A stretch of 64,000 nt of DNA from Echinococcus granulosus (Eukaryota > Platyhelminthes > Cestoda > Cyclophyllidea > Taeniidae). The position numbers and the translations under genes are program-made. The DNA is taken from the NCBI RefSeq assembly GCF_000524195.1, contig NW_020170389.1, forward strand, positions 846,147 through 910,146, read 5' to 3'. The notes under the pieces were generated by a model. The model was not told the DNA's origin, ran no database searches, and saw only the letters and a list, made by a program, of their open reading frames with translations. How positions within the stretch are numbered: position 1 is the stretch's first letter; every line of letters starts with the position of its first letter. Below are positions 14,011 through 27,029 of this stretch, one piece after another.

Positions 14011-14080
14011 CGTTTATGCATTTACCTGCGGTAAATGCAAACTCAAATCACCTCAGGTGAAACAGATTCACCCATAAACG
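14011..14080. repeat. Cluster of nested dyads
   Basis: TGCATTTACC and GGTAAATGCA around a 3-base centre (14017-14039); TCACCT-c-AGGTGA (14048-14060); and outer arms CGTTTATG (14011-14018) and CATAAACG (14073-14080). Three perfect inverted repeats within 70 bp. Confidence 0.6.
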
Positions 14081-14859
14081 CCCACCGGTCAGTATGAAGT
14101 GTTTTAATCAAGTCTGGCAACAAAAGGCGCGTCTAATTTTTGGGTTTACAATGGTATTAAAATTCAAATATTGATAATTTGTAGGCAAAACGAGCATATT
14201 ATGCCTCGGCATCATATTATAAATATTTCTTATACCGTCCAAGACTTTTGATATAATAATCAAACTCTGTTTACAATTCTACTAAAAAATTTAAAAGTGC
14301 CGGAAGAATTTTCCATATGATGTACAATTGAAAAAAAATATTGAGACTAGACGGATGTGTAGTGCGGTAGGATCCCTACCCTTGGAATTCTATACACTAC
14401 TCATTAGCTCGCGGACATGTATTTGTATACAGAAAGCGGTAAAGTTTTCAATTAAAATCATCGTCTTAATAATCTCATTTGGATGACTCAAATCAAGTTA
14501 GATATGCGATTTCCTTGTTTTTTTGCAGGCATACCTCTGTGTAGTCTAAAAAGTCCACACATGCCCATCAACGGTGAACACAACTGACTACGTCTCCATA
14601 TTTGAAATACAGCTATTTAATAAGTAAGACGTACATAGTCGGTTGTAGAATAGAGAAATCAGTTACAATGAATTTGGGATTTAGGACATAAACCTAATTA
14701 AAAGTCCACACTAAGGACTATCAGCGTAGTGGTATTGGTTTCCTTATTTAAGGCTTACAAATGATAGATTGGCATCTCGCATTCATAGCATTGCAAAAAG
14801 CCTCCAAATCGCTCATACATTTAGGAAGTTAAGCTAAGGATAAGCCTTCAATCTGCTTT

Positions 14860-15170
14860 GTCTTCATGAGTTCATTTACGTGCAAGCTCGGTGTGTTGAA
14901 GAGATTATTATGGGTTGTGAGACAGGCTGACTTCAAAAAGCTGGCTGCCTGGTAAATTTCCTGCACCACGACCATGCACACACGCAAACGCGTACCAACC
15001 CACCCTTGGTTGCCCCAGAGTCGAATCAGACACCTTTTAGGCGTGCGTGCGCACTTGTGTCTGGCAAGCTGTCTGCAGGCTGTCGTTGTGTCTGCTGGAA
15101 TCATACCTTTTACCTATTAAGGATTAGTAACGTGACCATGGTAGAAAACACACCTCCCACGTGCCATATT
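14860..15170. promoter_or_regulatory. GC-richer island
   Basis: Contains ggcgtgcgtgcgcac, nearly identical to the tract in the 2.9 kb island (ggcgtgcgtgcgctc), and CACGTG near 15159. No TCF core. Function unknown. Confidence 0.25.
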
Positions 15171-15199
15171 GTTGTGCAACAGGTTTAAAGTTTATTAAA

Positions 15200-18190
15200 T
15201 GCAGGAATATAGATCGGAAATAAACTGATATGGACTACTACTTTTAAAATCATTATGGCCAACCATTTTCCTCTTTCTCAAAGTGTTGTTGTTTTCCCAA
15301 GCCAGTAACAACTCATTTTGTTGAAACAAACTTCCCATTTTGCATGGAAGGATTGGCTTACCAAAACAACCAAAATACTAAAATTTTCAAATATAATTAC
15401 CTTTGTTTGCACGCAAGCATGTGTGTATCATCAAACGCATTTTGAAAATGCCCGCACATTTATTCTTATAAGGTGCAAGGTAAAAATTCGTCTAATTGGA
15501 AACTCTATAGCCATGTTTACCTAAAATCTGGTAGCAAACATCAGCCACTACTGTTTTCAATGTTTCTAGATCAGTTATTTATCCTATGCAATTTGCATCT
15601 ATTTCAGAGATTGAAGAATTGGTAATGTTTAACTTGGAGAAGATTCACTTCATATTCTCACCACCAACTGCTTTACTGATCACAACTAATTGCTTTAACC
15701 GGCCGTTTCACTAACTCGTGTGTATCAAGTCCCTCCTCATGCACACAGCTGCATCAGACGGGTCTCAAGACAAGCTTAAGCAGATATGCACACTTTCACA
15801 TGTAGACCTTCTAAAATATATCCTACTGAAATAGACTTTAATGGCTCACAAAACTGAGTGCTTTTTTGCATCCACAAAACTCTTCTCCTTCCACTGAAGT
15901 TATTTAAATGCCTAAACACCGAGGGCGCTGATGCTTTATGTTTAACTGAAGACACTTATAATAAGAGTATAAAAAACGTGAAACATGCGGCTATTTAAAT
16001 ATTAGGTATAAGCACTATTTGTGAGCCTGATGTATTTTTACTTGCTACTTTGCTTAAGTACTAGCCTGTTAAGCACTTAAGCCAGCTGTTATATTTTTGA
16101 ATGATTCGGTTCATTGTTTTATATTTCTCAAAACCGTAATCTTTAGTTTATGTTGCATAAATGCGTTTTGCTGATTGACGTTGTTATGTTCAAGGAGGTT
16201 GTTTACCTGAGCAGATTATAAGTAAGTTTCACTGTACGAATTCATAGATTTAGTGATCGTATGAGTGAACAGGCAAGCTACAGTCTCTATGACGTCTCCA
16301 TTTAACTGAGTATTAATACGAAGCTCTTCAAATTCCATTCTCTACCCTAAGGTGTTGTTTACACCAAGTTGTGACTGACACACCTGCTTTCACTACCTTT
16401 GTGGAGGATGCACTTGTAGTTGTTTTTCACCTCAGTCAAGAACAATTCACGCATCCACACTTACCTGCCAATAAAGCTAACCGATTTCGTCAATCATCCT
16501 ACTCTTACGCCATCTCCAAATACTTAAAAAATTGCAGACCCAAATGAATAAAAGGTCTCGAGTTTGGATGTGCAAAGGTGGCATATTATGCGACGTCACC
16601 TGCTGAATCCCCGCATGGCTATCTATTTCGAAAGTGTGTGCCCATGGGAACGTGGAATTAAATTGACTAATTTGGCTTGATTTTTTAAACTACAACAATA
16701 ATCTGCATACCTATCCTTTCTCAAAACTAAAACAGTATGGACAAATGTTTGAGACATTTAAAAATTTTATAACGGGAAAGAGGCACTTATCAAACTTCTT
16801 TATTCAGACTTGATTTGTCAATGTTAGTGAAGCGGCCGCAGGTACGGTGGCATTAGACAAAATTTTTGCATCCAAGTAATTCTTTCAGAAAAGAGTAGCC
16901 CTGTAAATTTCTAAAGTATCAATTTATTGTTTTATTTTATCCCCAATTACTCTTGATTCTCTAAGTTGTTATTCCCAAACGCAACTGTACTTGAGAAAAT
17001 ATCGATAAAGCTCAACCATTGTAATTTGAATAATCGTGATAAAAATGTCAGTTTTCGTAAATAACGAAAAAAGGCTTTGCGGTACATCAAAGGGTGTTCA
17101 AGTAAGCACTGTTATATCATTCTAGTATTATCAGATTTGATCTGAATTGCGAATTCCTTCTGGCTGCAATTCCTTCGATTTGTTAATTCAGTAGTTAATC
17201 GTGTGTTTATAACTTTCAAAAATTGTCCTCAAATACAAGCCAAAATCAGAAAATAGGATGCTCCTTAATGGATTTATTACTAGTTAGCTTATCAAGGCTG
17301 TTATAAGATAGGATAACTTCAGTAGTAGAAATTTTACCAACAAACTTAAAATAATAGAGGCAAGTAGCATTTTCTCCTATTTCCAATGCTTATCATCTAC
17401 AGATTGCACTCTCACCCCCTCATTGATACTATTTTTGTCAGCAGATAACATCAGTCACTCTGCTAATGTCCGCTTCTTTTTGTAAGTAATATGATTTACA
17501 GTTTGTTGTTAATTTTACTTTAAGGTTTTACCAAAGATCGGGTGGAATTGAGCGATAATACACACTGAATTCTGCTTAGAAACCTATATAGGACTGTCAT
17601 TTTTTTACAACTAATTGCAAAAGTGATATAGCATATAAAGTGATCATATTGTTGAACTAATAGGCAAAGCTTCACTTAAATGAAATCTTAATTTTATAAT
17701 CAGGGTTTGAAACTGAGGACATTAATAAATGCATTCCAACATGATTAGAATGTCCCACAGCAGTTTTACAAAATTATTCAGTTTATACGACATGACTGCA
17801 ATTTTATTTGGATATCTGAGCAGATGATTAAAAACAAGTCTGCTTATGTCACGCCGATCGCTAGACATAGGCCTTTGGTGCCTTCATTGTTAAGCAATAA
17901 CAGTTCAAAGTGAGCCAGCAATCAAAGGTGATGTCAAATTTTGCTTTTCCTGGCTGCCTTAAACTTATTAGGATGGGTCTAATTGCCGTTAATATGAAAT
18001 TAAACATTCCATAATTGGTGTGAAGAAAAATATGGAGGAATTTGACGTGTGAGATTATAAGTCTGTGATTTCGTACAGTAGTGTCCGGTTGTTCACGATG
18101 ATCCTTTTAATTACAAAGGTTCAGCCACAAGTTCAGCATTATTTGCCTCCTTTTTCTTCGCTATCCGGGGTCTATTGAAAATTTGCTTTC
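15200..18190. other. AT-rich gene-free stretch with two reverse TCF-type sites
   Basis: No gene seen. Reverse-strand CCTTTGATGTACCGC at 17079-17093 (Helper-like ACCGC) and CCTTTGATTG at 17919-17928. Confidence 0.5.
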
Positions 18191-18199
18191 TTTTTGCAG

Positions 18200-18455
18200 C
18201 TGTGAGTCGGTTTACGTAAAATGACGTGATAGTGAAAGTCCACAAAACTAATTATGGGTACTCGCCAGCAACTAAAACCTAAGAAATATACTCTGATGAG
18301 AGAATTTTTGGAATGTATTATGGAATGGGAGTATTTTTTAAATGATACCTTGGCTTTATTTAAAGCTTTTCCGCCAATTGTTTTAACAAAGGGTAAAATA
18401 CTGCCTCTTGAACCGGGGTTTTCTACGCACAATTACCCTGACCCTCGCGTGAAAG
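18200..18455 (+). CDS. Candidate coding exon of unknown gene
   Basis: A strong acceptor (ttgctttctttttgcag, AG at 18198-18199) is followed by an ATG at 18254, an in-frame stop just upstream, 67 open codons of ordinary composition, and a fair donor AAAG|GTATCA at 18456. The reading (MGTRQQLKPKK...) is Lys/Leu/Phe-rich and I do not recognise it. Downstream exons were not identified. It may be a small gene or chance. Confidence 0.25.
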
Positions 18456-18989
18456 GTATCACATTTTGCTGCCGTGTCGTTAAGCTATTAACTTTGTTCT
18501 ACTTTCATAAGAATTAGAAAAAGTGGATACTAATTACGGGAAACAAATAAAGTGAGTACTATTTAAAAATTTAACGTAATGAGTGGAGTTCTATTTTGAA
18601 CAAAAGAGAGGAGAATTCCAAATGATCTCCCAAAAATACATGGCTTCAGGTACATCTATCTTAGGTAATTTTAAGCACAAGTGTAGAAAGATTAGGCAAT
18701 GGGCATTTGAAACATTTGACCAAATTTCACGGTGACAAACTTGGCAAAGCTTACTGAACATGCATCAAAAAATGTGAACACACTCATTGCTGGAATGTCA
18801 TCTTAGGAAAATCTGTTATCAGAACATCTTTGGCCGAATTTCGAATAGTGAAACGTTCGATCAAATATGAGGATTAAAAATGCAACTCTAAAGGATCATT
18901 TGGAACTGCGACGATAAAGAGTATGGTGAAGAAATGAAAAAACCTACGAAAAGTGTTAGTGGAGTTCTAAAGTGAAATAGGGTGAAGGA

Positions 18990-19490
18990 TGATGTGGCAA
19001 ACAAGTTCCTCGGTGGAATGTCAACTGGCTTTGAACATTAACAGCTCCCAGACCTGCCCTACCTCCCATAAACACATACACCTATACACAAAACCCCTTT
19101 CCTTCCGATGTTTGTGTTCGCGTGTTTGTGGTTGTACGCGAGTTTTTCGCACGATTCCAGCTGCTGGTTTCCTCCTCTTCCTCCTCCTCTCACTCACTCG
19201 CTCGTTCACTTCACAAAAGCCTTTGATCTTGCCGCGCAACTGCTAAAAAGCAGCGGTCTATTTTCAATTACACACATTAACGCACACACTACACATGGAC
19301 TATGTTGGAGTGTGTTTATAGTGTTTGTGCGCGCTCAAGTGCGGTCGTGTGTGTGCGTGTGTGTGTATACGTTAATTCTCACGCAGTATTCATCACTAAC
19401 GGAAAGGCAAGAGCAAAGAGGAGCAGAGGAGAGTGGAGGGCTCTACTCGGATGACCATGCCACTCTTACATGGAATCACATCATATCAAG
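18990..19490. promoter_or_regulatory. GC-rich island with TCF plus Helper pair
   Basis: CCTTTGATCTT at 19220-19230 is immediately followed by GCCGCGC at 19231-19237. A CCTCCT pyrimidine run (19170-19200) and a (GT)n tract (19346-19367) flank it. Several overlapping ORFs in different frames, none convincing. Confidence 0.45.
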
Positions 19491-20688
19491 TGACTAGAAC
19501 ACCCGTTGCTATCTAATTGTTTGTGGGAGTAGTTGTCACTTACAAAATTACTGGCATCAGATTTTGAATGGACAACTAAGCCACTAACACTGAAATGAGA
19601 CATTTACGCGGATGTTCCTCCTGCATACAAGACTAATTTTAACCTCGCCTTAGATATTTTCGATGGTTGGGAGCTCTTGGCCCAAAGTTTTCCAACTAAT
19701 TTGAAAGTAGAATAAGTTAAACGTTTTTAATTTGCATAAAGTATAAAAAATTATCGTTTCTCATCCATGAATCCCTTGATCAGTAATCAAAATAATCAGA
19801 AAATATGTTCAAAGATGTATATTTCTAACCACTGTTCCGTGACGGGGCAACAATAACAGGCACTCAGACATTCTGATGGCAGCTTTCCCATTTAGTGATT
19901 GTGTACGGACCGTGAACATATGTAGAGCAATAAAAGTGGTAAATAAATTTGAGAAAGTAAACAAAAACTGCAGTTGACATTTTTTGGACATTACATTACT
20001 TAACTCCAGGTCCACAAAATAGTCACTTTCATGTTGAAGAAGTGTTTAAATAGTTTTTAATGTCTCAGTGCTTATAGAAAATTGCCAAATCTCTGACGCT
20101 GATAAACACCTACTTCAGCGGCATTGGATGTTATTGCATCAAACTGATTTAAAACTATTCTAAGTGGTTCAGCATATTAAAATTTTTGATCATGGACTTT
20201 AATGGGTGGTGGATTTTAAAAATATTACAGGAATTTAGCCTAAATATCTGAGGGGACTCCTATGTCTACTTTAAGAGAACTGTTGTGCTAATAAATTTGG
20301 GATTCATTAGATGGTATGCAAATCTGGTTGATTTGGTTTTGGGCAGAGAATCACAATCGTACTTTCACTTAACATTTCACAAAGACGTTGCTGTACATTG
20401 GCTAACTTTCTTATTTTCATTTTAATTGTGTGTTACTTAGCCACATGAATTGCTGGCATTTTTTGAAAGTAGCTGAATGTTTTTTATAGTGGCCCACCAT
20501 CCTCTAATCATTTGTTGCTATCATGTAAAGACGCTTTCGTGTAGCGCTGAAGTAGCCCTCAGTTAGGTTATATTTATTGGAAACATCGAACATTATATCG
20601 TAATATGTCAGCCCAAATAATGGCTACATATTTTCCTTCTCGGATTCCTAAACAAAACGGTAGAATAAACTTGTTTTTCAAGGCTCAC

Positions 20689-20817
20689 CTCTACCCATTC
20701 TTCTACTGCAGGCGCACCACTGTTATACATTGTCACGCCCTTTGATGGGGAAGTGATCAGAAAATCAACTCGCTCATCTCCATCAAGTAGCGTGTTGTAG
20801 CAACTTTGAGAAGGCAT
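20689..20817 (-). CDS. Candidate first coding exon of unknown gene
   Basis: Minus-strand ATG at 20817, preceded by an in-frame TGA, opens 43 codons of coding-like composition (MPSQSCYNTLLDGDERVD...). They end at a good donor, GTAGAG|GTGAGC. Function not recognised and no partner exon found. The CCTTTGAT at 20739 falls inside it, so that TCF-like match may be coding chance. Confidence 0.25.
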
Positions 20818-21904
20818 ATATCAGCCTTAACTGACAGGCACTAATTGGAAATTTTGCTGATACGAAACTTTTAGTTGTTAATCTCAGGTTTTTCACCCAG
20901 CCAAAAGTAATTAAATTAACTATTTTACATGCACATGTTTATGCCAGGGGAATTGTGATTGTTACGAAATATAAAATTCAGACGACAGTTAAAGAGCTTA
21001 CCAATGTCTTAATCAACTAGGAGCATTATACAAGTAGACCTATTGTTTAGATACATACGGAAGAGATCCTTTCAAGTAAACGTACTAAAATGAGGCAGTA
21101 CCTTTGTTAAAAAAGAAGTATATCAAATCTGAGTAAAACCTGCAACTATAACACCATTTACTTTGCTTGGCTTTTTAATAATTGTACTACCATTAGAAGT
21201 TAAAATTAAAGTAGTAAAAGGAAATTATTTTGACCCGCATTCCTTCCACCACAAAAGTCTACCTTTTGCCTGTTGAATATAAAGAAAGGCGATTAATTAA
21301 TCAAGAGGAAGAAATCATATTTCGGTTTTTCAAATGGAATTTAATAATTGATTATCAACAATATTATTTGCACCAAATATGATGGAGGCACTTTTATTTC
21401 ATTAAAAGCTCTATTGCAATTTCTCATAAGCTTAGCGGAACCATTGTGAGACAGCAACTTCGCAAAAGATTTGTCATGTTTTTGATTATACTGAGGAGAA
21501 CTGTGCTAATCTTGACTACTCACTAAATGCCTACCCTTTTTAGGTGAATAGGGGTTAGTAAGTAGACTTAAGGTTTGTAAACTCACGCTGTTCATATCTT
21601 TGTGAAAATTATATTAATTTTCTTGCCCTTCATGATTGAAATTTCATGATTGACATAGATTCTGGGGCATTTATTTATATTTGAAGAATCAGTGTGTGTT
21701 GTAGAAGTGGTTGGACAAGCCAGTGTTAGGCAGAATTTGTTTTAGGGTTGTTGGTCTTTGGTTGGAATTCAATAATCGGCCTCTAGTGGAAAAACAATAA
21801 TCTCCATACGAAATTACCATTTCAATCCTTAGCATTATCAGTGGTAACTACATGTAAATTGTAAAGTGTATTCATAATACTAGAAGCCCGTACAGCTTTA
21901 TTAA

Positions 21905-22150
21905 TTAGGCGCGACATTTTATCCAATCATCACTCTGTATTTCCGCGCACCAATGAGTGCCAAGCGAGCACCTGATGCTGAACCGTGCTTTGCGTTGATT
22001 GGTGAGCCCACTACGCGCAATATAGTCAAATTCGGTATGGTGATGAGGCGCATATGCATGCAAAGACACACACACACACACCCCTTGCATAACCTGCCAA
22101 CACGCAGAATGCGACGCTTATTCAACCGGCAACGCTATAACGCAGCGTGA
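21905..22150. promoter_or_regulatory. GC-richer island with (AC)n
   Basis: (AC)n at 22066-22081 within CpG-bearing sequence; ORFs open on both strands. No TCF core. Unknown role. Confidence 0.25.
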
Positions 22151-22159
22151 ACCAATTGG

Positions 22160-25100
22160 ATTTCTATACTGTCTCCCACATCCTTCATTACTACCATCCT
22201 TCCCCTTCTGCAGGTATTCGTACGTGGATACTTTACACTACTCTTCTCTCAACCCGTTAATTTGAGTCCCACTGAAGGGATAAGAACCCATTGGCCGAGT
22301 AAGTAACCTGTCTGTTTCCATTAACGTGCTGCCTTAGGGGTAGTGGGTGTATATGTGAGTGCGTGATGAATAGCAATTAAGCAATTAATTAAGGCTCACT
22401 TAGTCACAGGAGTTTATTGAGCCTTTTAATTGAATTTAATCTGCTTGTGCACTTACGTCGTTGGTCGTAATTGGATTGTTGTAGACCCAATTTACTGTCA
22501 TGTGGCAGTGCTGCAAGATATATATTAAACTCCGTATTCAAGCGGCTCCTCCGCCACTTTCGGATAGTGCTATAATAATTTCACTTTCCTTTTTGAGATC
22601 CCATAGTTTTAGCCCATTCTACGTAATATTTACTCAAGTGGCCTCGTGATCAAGTAAATTAGCATGGGTTAATTATGCTGATTTATAAATCAAGTCCTAT
22701 TCACAATTTTCTGCAGTGGTACGTCGGTGGCCTGTAGCACAAAAAATTACGCAAAAGTATATGAAAATGTAAAAAGTGGATTTTCTACCAGCATTAAGAA
22801 GCATTACCTTTGAAGTGGTGATTATCTTCCTATCCATGGCTATCAAAGTTCGCTATCAAAACGTTGCATTAATCGTAGAAACAAATTACTTTAAGGCCAC
22901 TTATCACCCCTATTTAAATTAGAGTGTTGCGTAGCAGGAAGTAAGCAAATTTATGATCACTTTGGTAACACTTTTTACTAAAACCGTGCGTTAGATATCA
23001 ATTAATTTAATTAAACATTGTTAATGAAATTGCTGTAATCTGATCAAAAACAGTCACGATTGAGTTTTCACTCTTTAGAAATGTCATTGTTTAGCTTCAT
23101 AAATAACACTTACATTAGTGACATTCACTAGTTTACGCAATAAAATACGTTACATAGGAACTAGAAATACTAATCAAATTTTTCACTGGTGACTACATCA
23201 ATCGCCTTAACAGTCAACATAAACACGGTGATGTAACTCGGGAAATACGTTGATACAGAAATATACGAAGTTGTGCCGCTGATACTTCAAAAATGGGAAT
23301 TGTATTCCAGTTAGTATCAGATTAGCCACACCCCTTAAACCGCTTGGTGTAATTATTCTTAGCCGATTAACACAACTTCTCAGATTTTATTTATTTTTAC
23401 CTGTTGTATGCATTTGACTTAACTAATTCCAGTTGCTTCTTGTAAAACAAACCTAATCAAACGCCAAATGAAATGCTGAAAATTGAGAATATAGGCCCAC
23501 AGAATAGTACAATTTTACCGAGTAAAACGCAGAAGATTGTATAAATTATTTCTTAATTGAATAATAATTATAATAAGCATTTATGTATGTTCCCGCAGGC
23601 TTTTAGTTTAGGGCTAGGCAAAAATTTTCGATGAACATCGGTTTGACGCATTTGTATAGACACTTTACCAGCTTCTCAGTTTTTTGACGTGCAGTAATCT
23701 TTTCTTTATGCTCATGGTAATAAACTGTGGTACTTTACCTTGAATTGTAGTTTTACTCTATCCTTAGATATTTTATTTTGCTACTTCAAGCATCCATTAA
23801 GATAAACTTAGATTCACATTCCTTTTGACTTTTAATTGAGAAACCTTTTCTGTTATTTTCTTCGAAGATTAATTTAGTGACCTGCCAAATTATTCGTACA
23901 TGTATGTGGTTTTTTTTTACAATTTACATTGTAATACTGAAAGCCAGTGAGCCCTAAATATTTCAAATAGTAATTTTCTTAGTGTGGCTCTTAAAGTAGA
24001 TAGATTTCTTAATGTTTTGGAGCATGCTAAATTTATCCGCCATCCCATGAATGACATTTTTGGGTTTCTTCAGAGATCAGTGGGCACAATAATTTCAGAA
24101 AAATGAAATTATGGCCCAGAACTTTAAGCTTACTGCAGTTCACAAAATCAAAGCAGTTTGAATTTACAAATCGTGGTGCTCACAAATTGAATTTTATGGT
24201 AGATTGATTCGTCGAAATATTTAAATGGAAGGCAAAAATTTTCTGATTTCTCACTTCGGTATATTAGAAGGCAAGATATAACCTTTGCCAGCTGTATATG
24301 TGTTATCCTTAAATCCACAAAAACAAATTAGTGTAGCTCGTTAGTAGTAAGTCTTACAGCAACTTCTACAACGACTTTAGCATCTAAAGTCTGCATGTAC
24401 GCACGTAACAGAGTTGGACTTGCATGCAAACGGAGAGAGTATCTTAAGAAATCACCTTTGCCGTGTGCGTAAAGATGGGCACAGGACCTTCTTAAGCAAC
24501 TTACGGTTTTTTATCCGTAGCATTAATTGCTGAATTAACTTGACACAATACCTATTCTTGCTTAGACCAGCCAAGGTGTGGTTGCTTGGTGGCTGGAACG
24601 GGAGTCTGCAGTTTGCCGGACTTTGTCAATAATACGCTGTAAAATTGTATAAAATCCCTCATTATTAGATTTGTTCTGCATGGAAATGACTAATGACTCA
24701 CATTTCAAAAGGTATATTTCATTCAGAAGCAAGCATATTCTAGAAGTTGTCAAACATAATCACAATACTAGTGATTCCGAGTTGCAAGTTACAATTTTGG
24801 GCGAAAAGATAGTTTGATTGGTTCTGTACATCGTCTAAAATGATTTTTTATATTCTCATGAAGCTACTGGCTAGTCCATCACTTAAAGCCGAGAATCGCC
24901 TTTAAAGAACTAATAGTATCCTTTAGCTCTGGGTACTTTCATAGTTTAATAAATTATGAAAGAACGATGCTTTACGAGACAGCCTGCACTAAATTTAATA
25001 GACTTACCTTTTGGTCCGTAACAAACAATGTTAATTAGCTCAAACAACAAAAATAAAGTGTTTCATCAAAGCACATAAGCGCAACAAACATTCATTGACA

Positions 25101-25370
25101 AAGTTCCTTATGTAAGCAGTTGAGTTCAGGAATAACTTGATCATCACTTAAACCATAATTACGTTTTTCATTCCTGTAAAACTCATTAGTACACTTTTAA
25201 TTCCTTTGATGTTCTAATCTATGTTTGGTTCGATGCTAGAAAAAGCATTTTTCGTTGGAATGTAGCTAAATGTCTTAAAATACATGTTCATACACCTTAA
25301 ACTAGGTTGATGTGCGCGTTTAGACAAGTTAATAATCCTATTCACTGTGGATCTTCGAGTCCCGACCATA
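22160..25370. other. AT-rich gene-free stretch
   Basis: Nothing recognised beyond CCTTTGATGTT at 25203 and a minus ORF at 24562-24753 without family match. Confidence 0.5.
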
Positions 25371-25419
25371 TTTGAGTAGCCACAGTTTCTTTCAACAAAC
25401 CGACAGCGTAAACATTGCG

Positions 25420-25630
25420 CTGTTTACAGGTATGTGCAGCTGCCATTACGGGGCCCCAGGTCGGAGAGAGCCAAACCGGTCCGGTTTAATTGTACCCCTA
25501 GCGTGTGGTTTTGAGACGATGGCCGAGTCGCATGAATGGCAGCATCCTCACACTCACACACATACGTGCATGACCGCACCCTCTTCTTTGATCTTTACCG
25601 CGCGCGTTCACAACATTTCGTATGTATAAT
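25420..25630. promoter_or_regulatory. GC-rich island with TCF-type site
   Basis: TCTTTGATCTT at 25585-25595 then ACCGCGCGCG, the same order and spacing as the 26.0 kb site with one Helper change. A separate CCTTTGATGTT at 25203-25213 lies just upstream in AT-rich sequence. Confidence 0.4.
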
Positions 25631-25879
25631 AACATAGGACCAGTGAGCAGTCGGAAATCAATAATCTACAGGGCAGTAATTGTCCCAATTAACACTTGAT
25701 ATATCAAGCCTGGGTGATGACCGTCAGCAAATGGGCAAAACTAGGGCAACTCGATAAGGGAAAGGAATTGTAGACTAACTTCGCTTTATTTCTGATTAGC
25801 AAGCTGGCATCCCACAAAATATTTTAAAATAAGTAATTTGATGAAAAAGTGGTGATGAATTCGGGAAATCACCATGGTT

Positions 25880-26130
25880 GTCGAGCTAGACAGGCGTCAG
25901 ATATTTGAAGGGAGCAGCGTAGTTTATCATCGTTCAGTTTGTCTTTATAAGGTGGTGTGGGATGCGGCCGGAAAAAACATGGGCGATAAAAGCCTGGATG
26001 CCGGCGGACGTGCGGCCGAAAGTTAAGCACCTTTGATCTTTGCCGCGCAGCTGCATTCCACTCGCCGCGTAGACATTGGCACATTGCATTCTTCCAAAAG
26101 CAAACAGCTAGAGGGTTTTCTTTACAGGCC
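25880..26130. promoter_or_regulatory. GC-rich island with TCF plus Helper pair
   Basis: CCTTTGATCTT at 26030-26040, one base, then GCCGCGCAGC at 26042-26051. It is almost the same composite as at 19,220. Upstream are repeated CGG/GCCGG elements. Confidence 0.45.
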
Positions 26131-27029
26131 ATTCTTTCAAGTGCAGCTAGTTCAATAGATTAATACAAAGGTGTGGACGCAGTTTTTAAAAATGCTTTTG
26201 TTTTACAGGCACGTCGATGACTCTGCGGTATTAATGCGGTTAATATTTCGTCCATATTTTCATAACGAACTGATTTTTTTACATTATACATTTATTCGAT
26301 GTTTCATATCCTAATTGGTAGATTTAGAATTTTTTTAAAAAAGTATATTCCGAAAAGGAAATACTACAGTCACCTGCTAAATTTGCCTTTCGGACTCAGG
26401 ACTTCCCTATTTTGTACATAAATAGACGTATTCTGGCGCCTGAAAAATACTGGTTTTCATGTAACTTTCACTTACTTTTATTGATCTTGCCTCTCTAAAA
26501 GTAATTATTCACTTACTTTGTCTCTTATGCAAAAATATCATCCCGTTCGTTTTAGTGTATTCTAAAATTTTTGGCATTCTTAAATAACCATTGTATATGA
26601 ACAATTACCTTGATACAATTTGCCACCCCTTGGTTATTAAATCGTGACATATATAAAAAGACCAATTTTATTCAGCCACTTAGTCGTAATTTAATATTCC
26701 AGTTACGAAATAGTCATTCATTAATATTTTACAAATCATGAAGAGCTTGATTGTTATTATAACAATTTCGATAGATATGAGCTTGTTGGCTATTTATGAC
26801 TATAGATACGTAATCCTATTTAAATTAGCTTTATATTTAAACAGGTTTTTCCATAAACACTAATCAGTCATCCCAACGTTACTAGGCGATCTCTCACATT
26901 AGCCATTCAAAATGGTCGTCTTAATAATGCAGCATCAGAAGCTACAACATAAATGTTGGCATAAAGTCCTCTCTAATGTTGCAGCGTATATTAGGTCAAG
27001 AGCACAATAAATTACTACGAGGACTCAAA

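Noticed and set aside
20739..20749. CCTTTGATGGG as a firm TCF site
   Set aside because: It sits inside a candidate coding exon and has no Helper nearby; counted in the motif list but not treated as strong.
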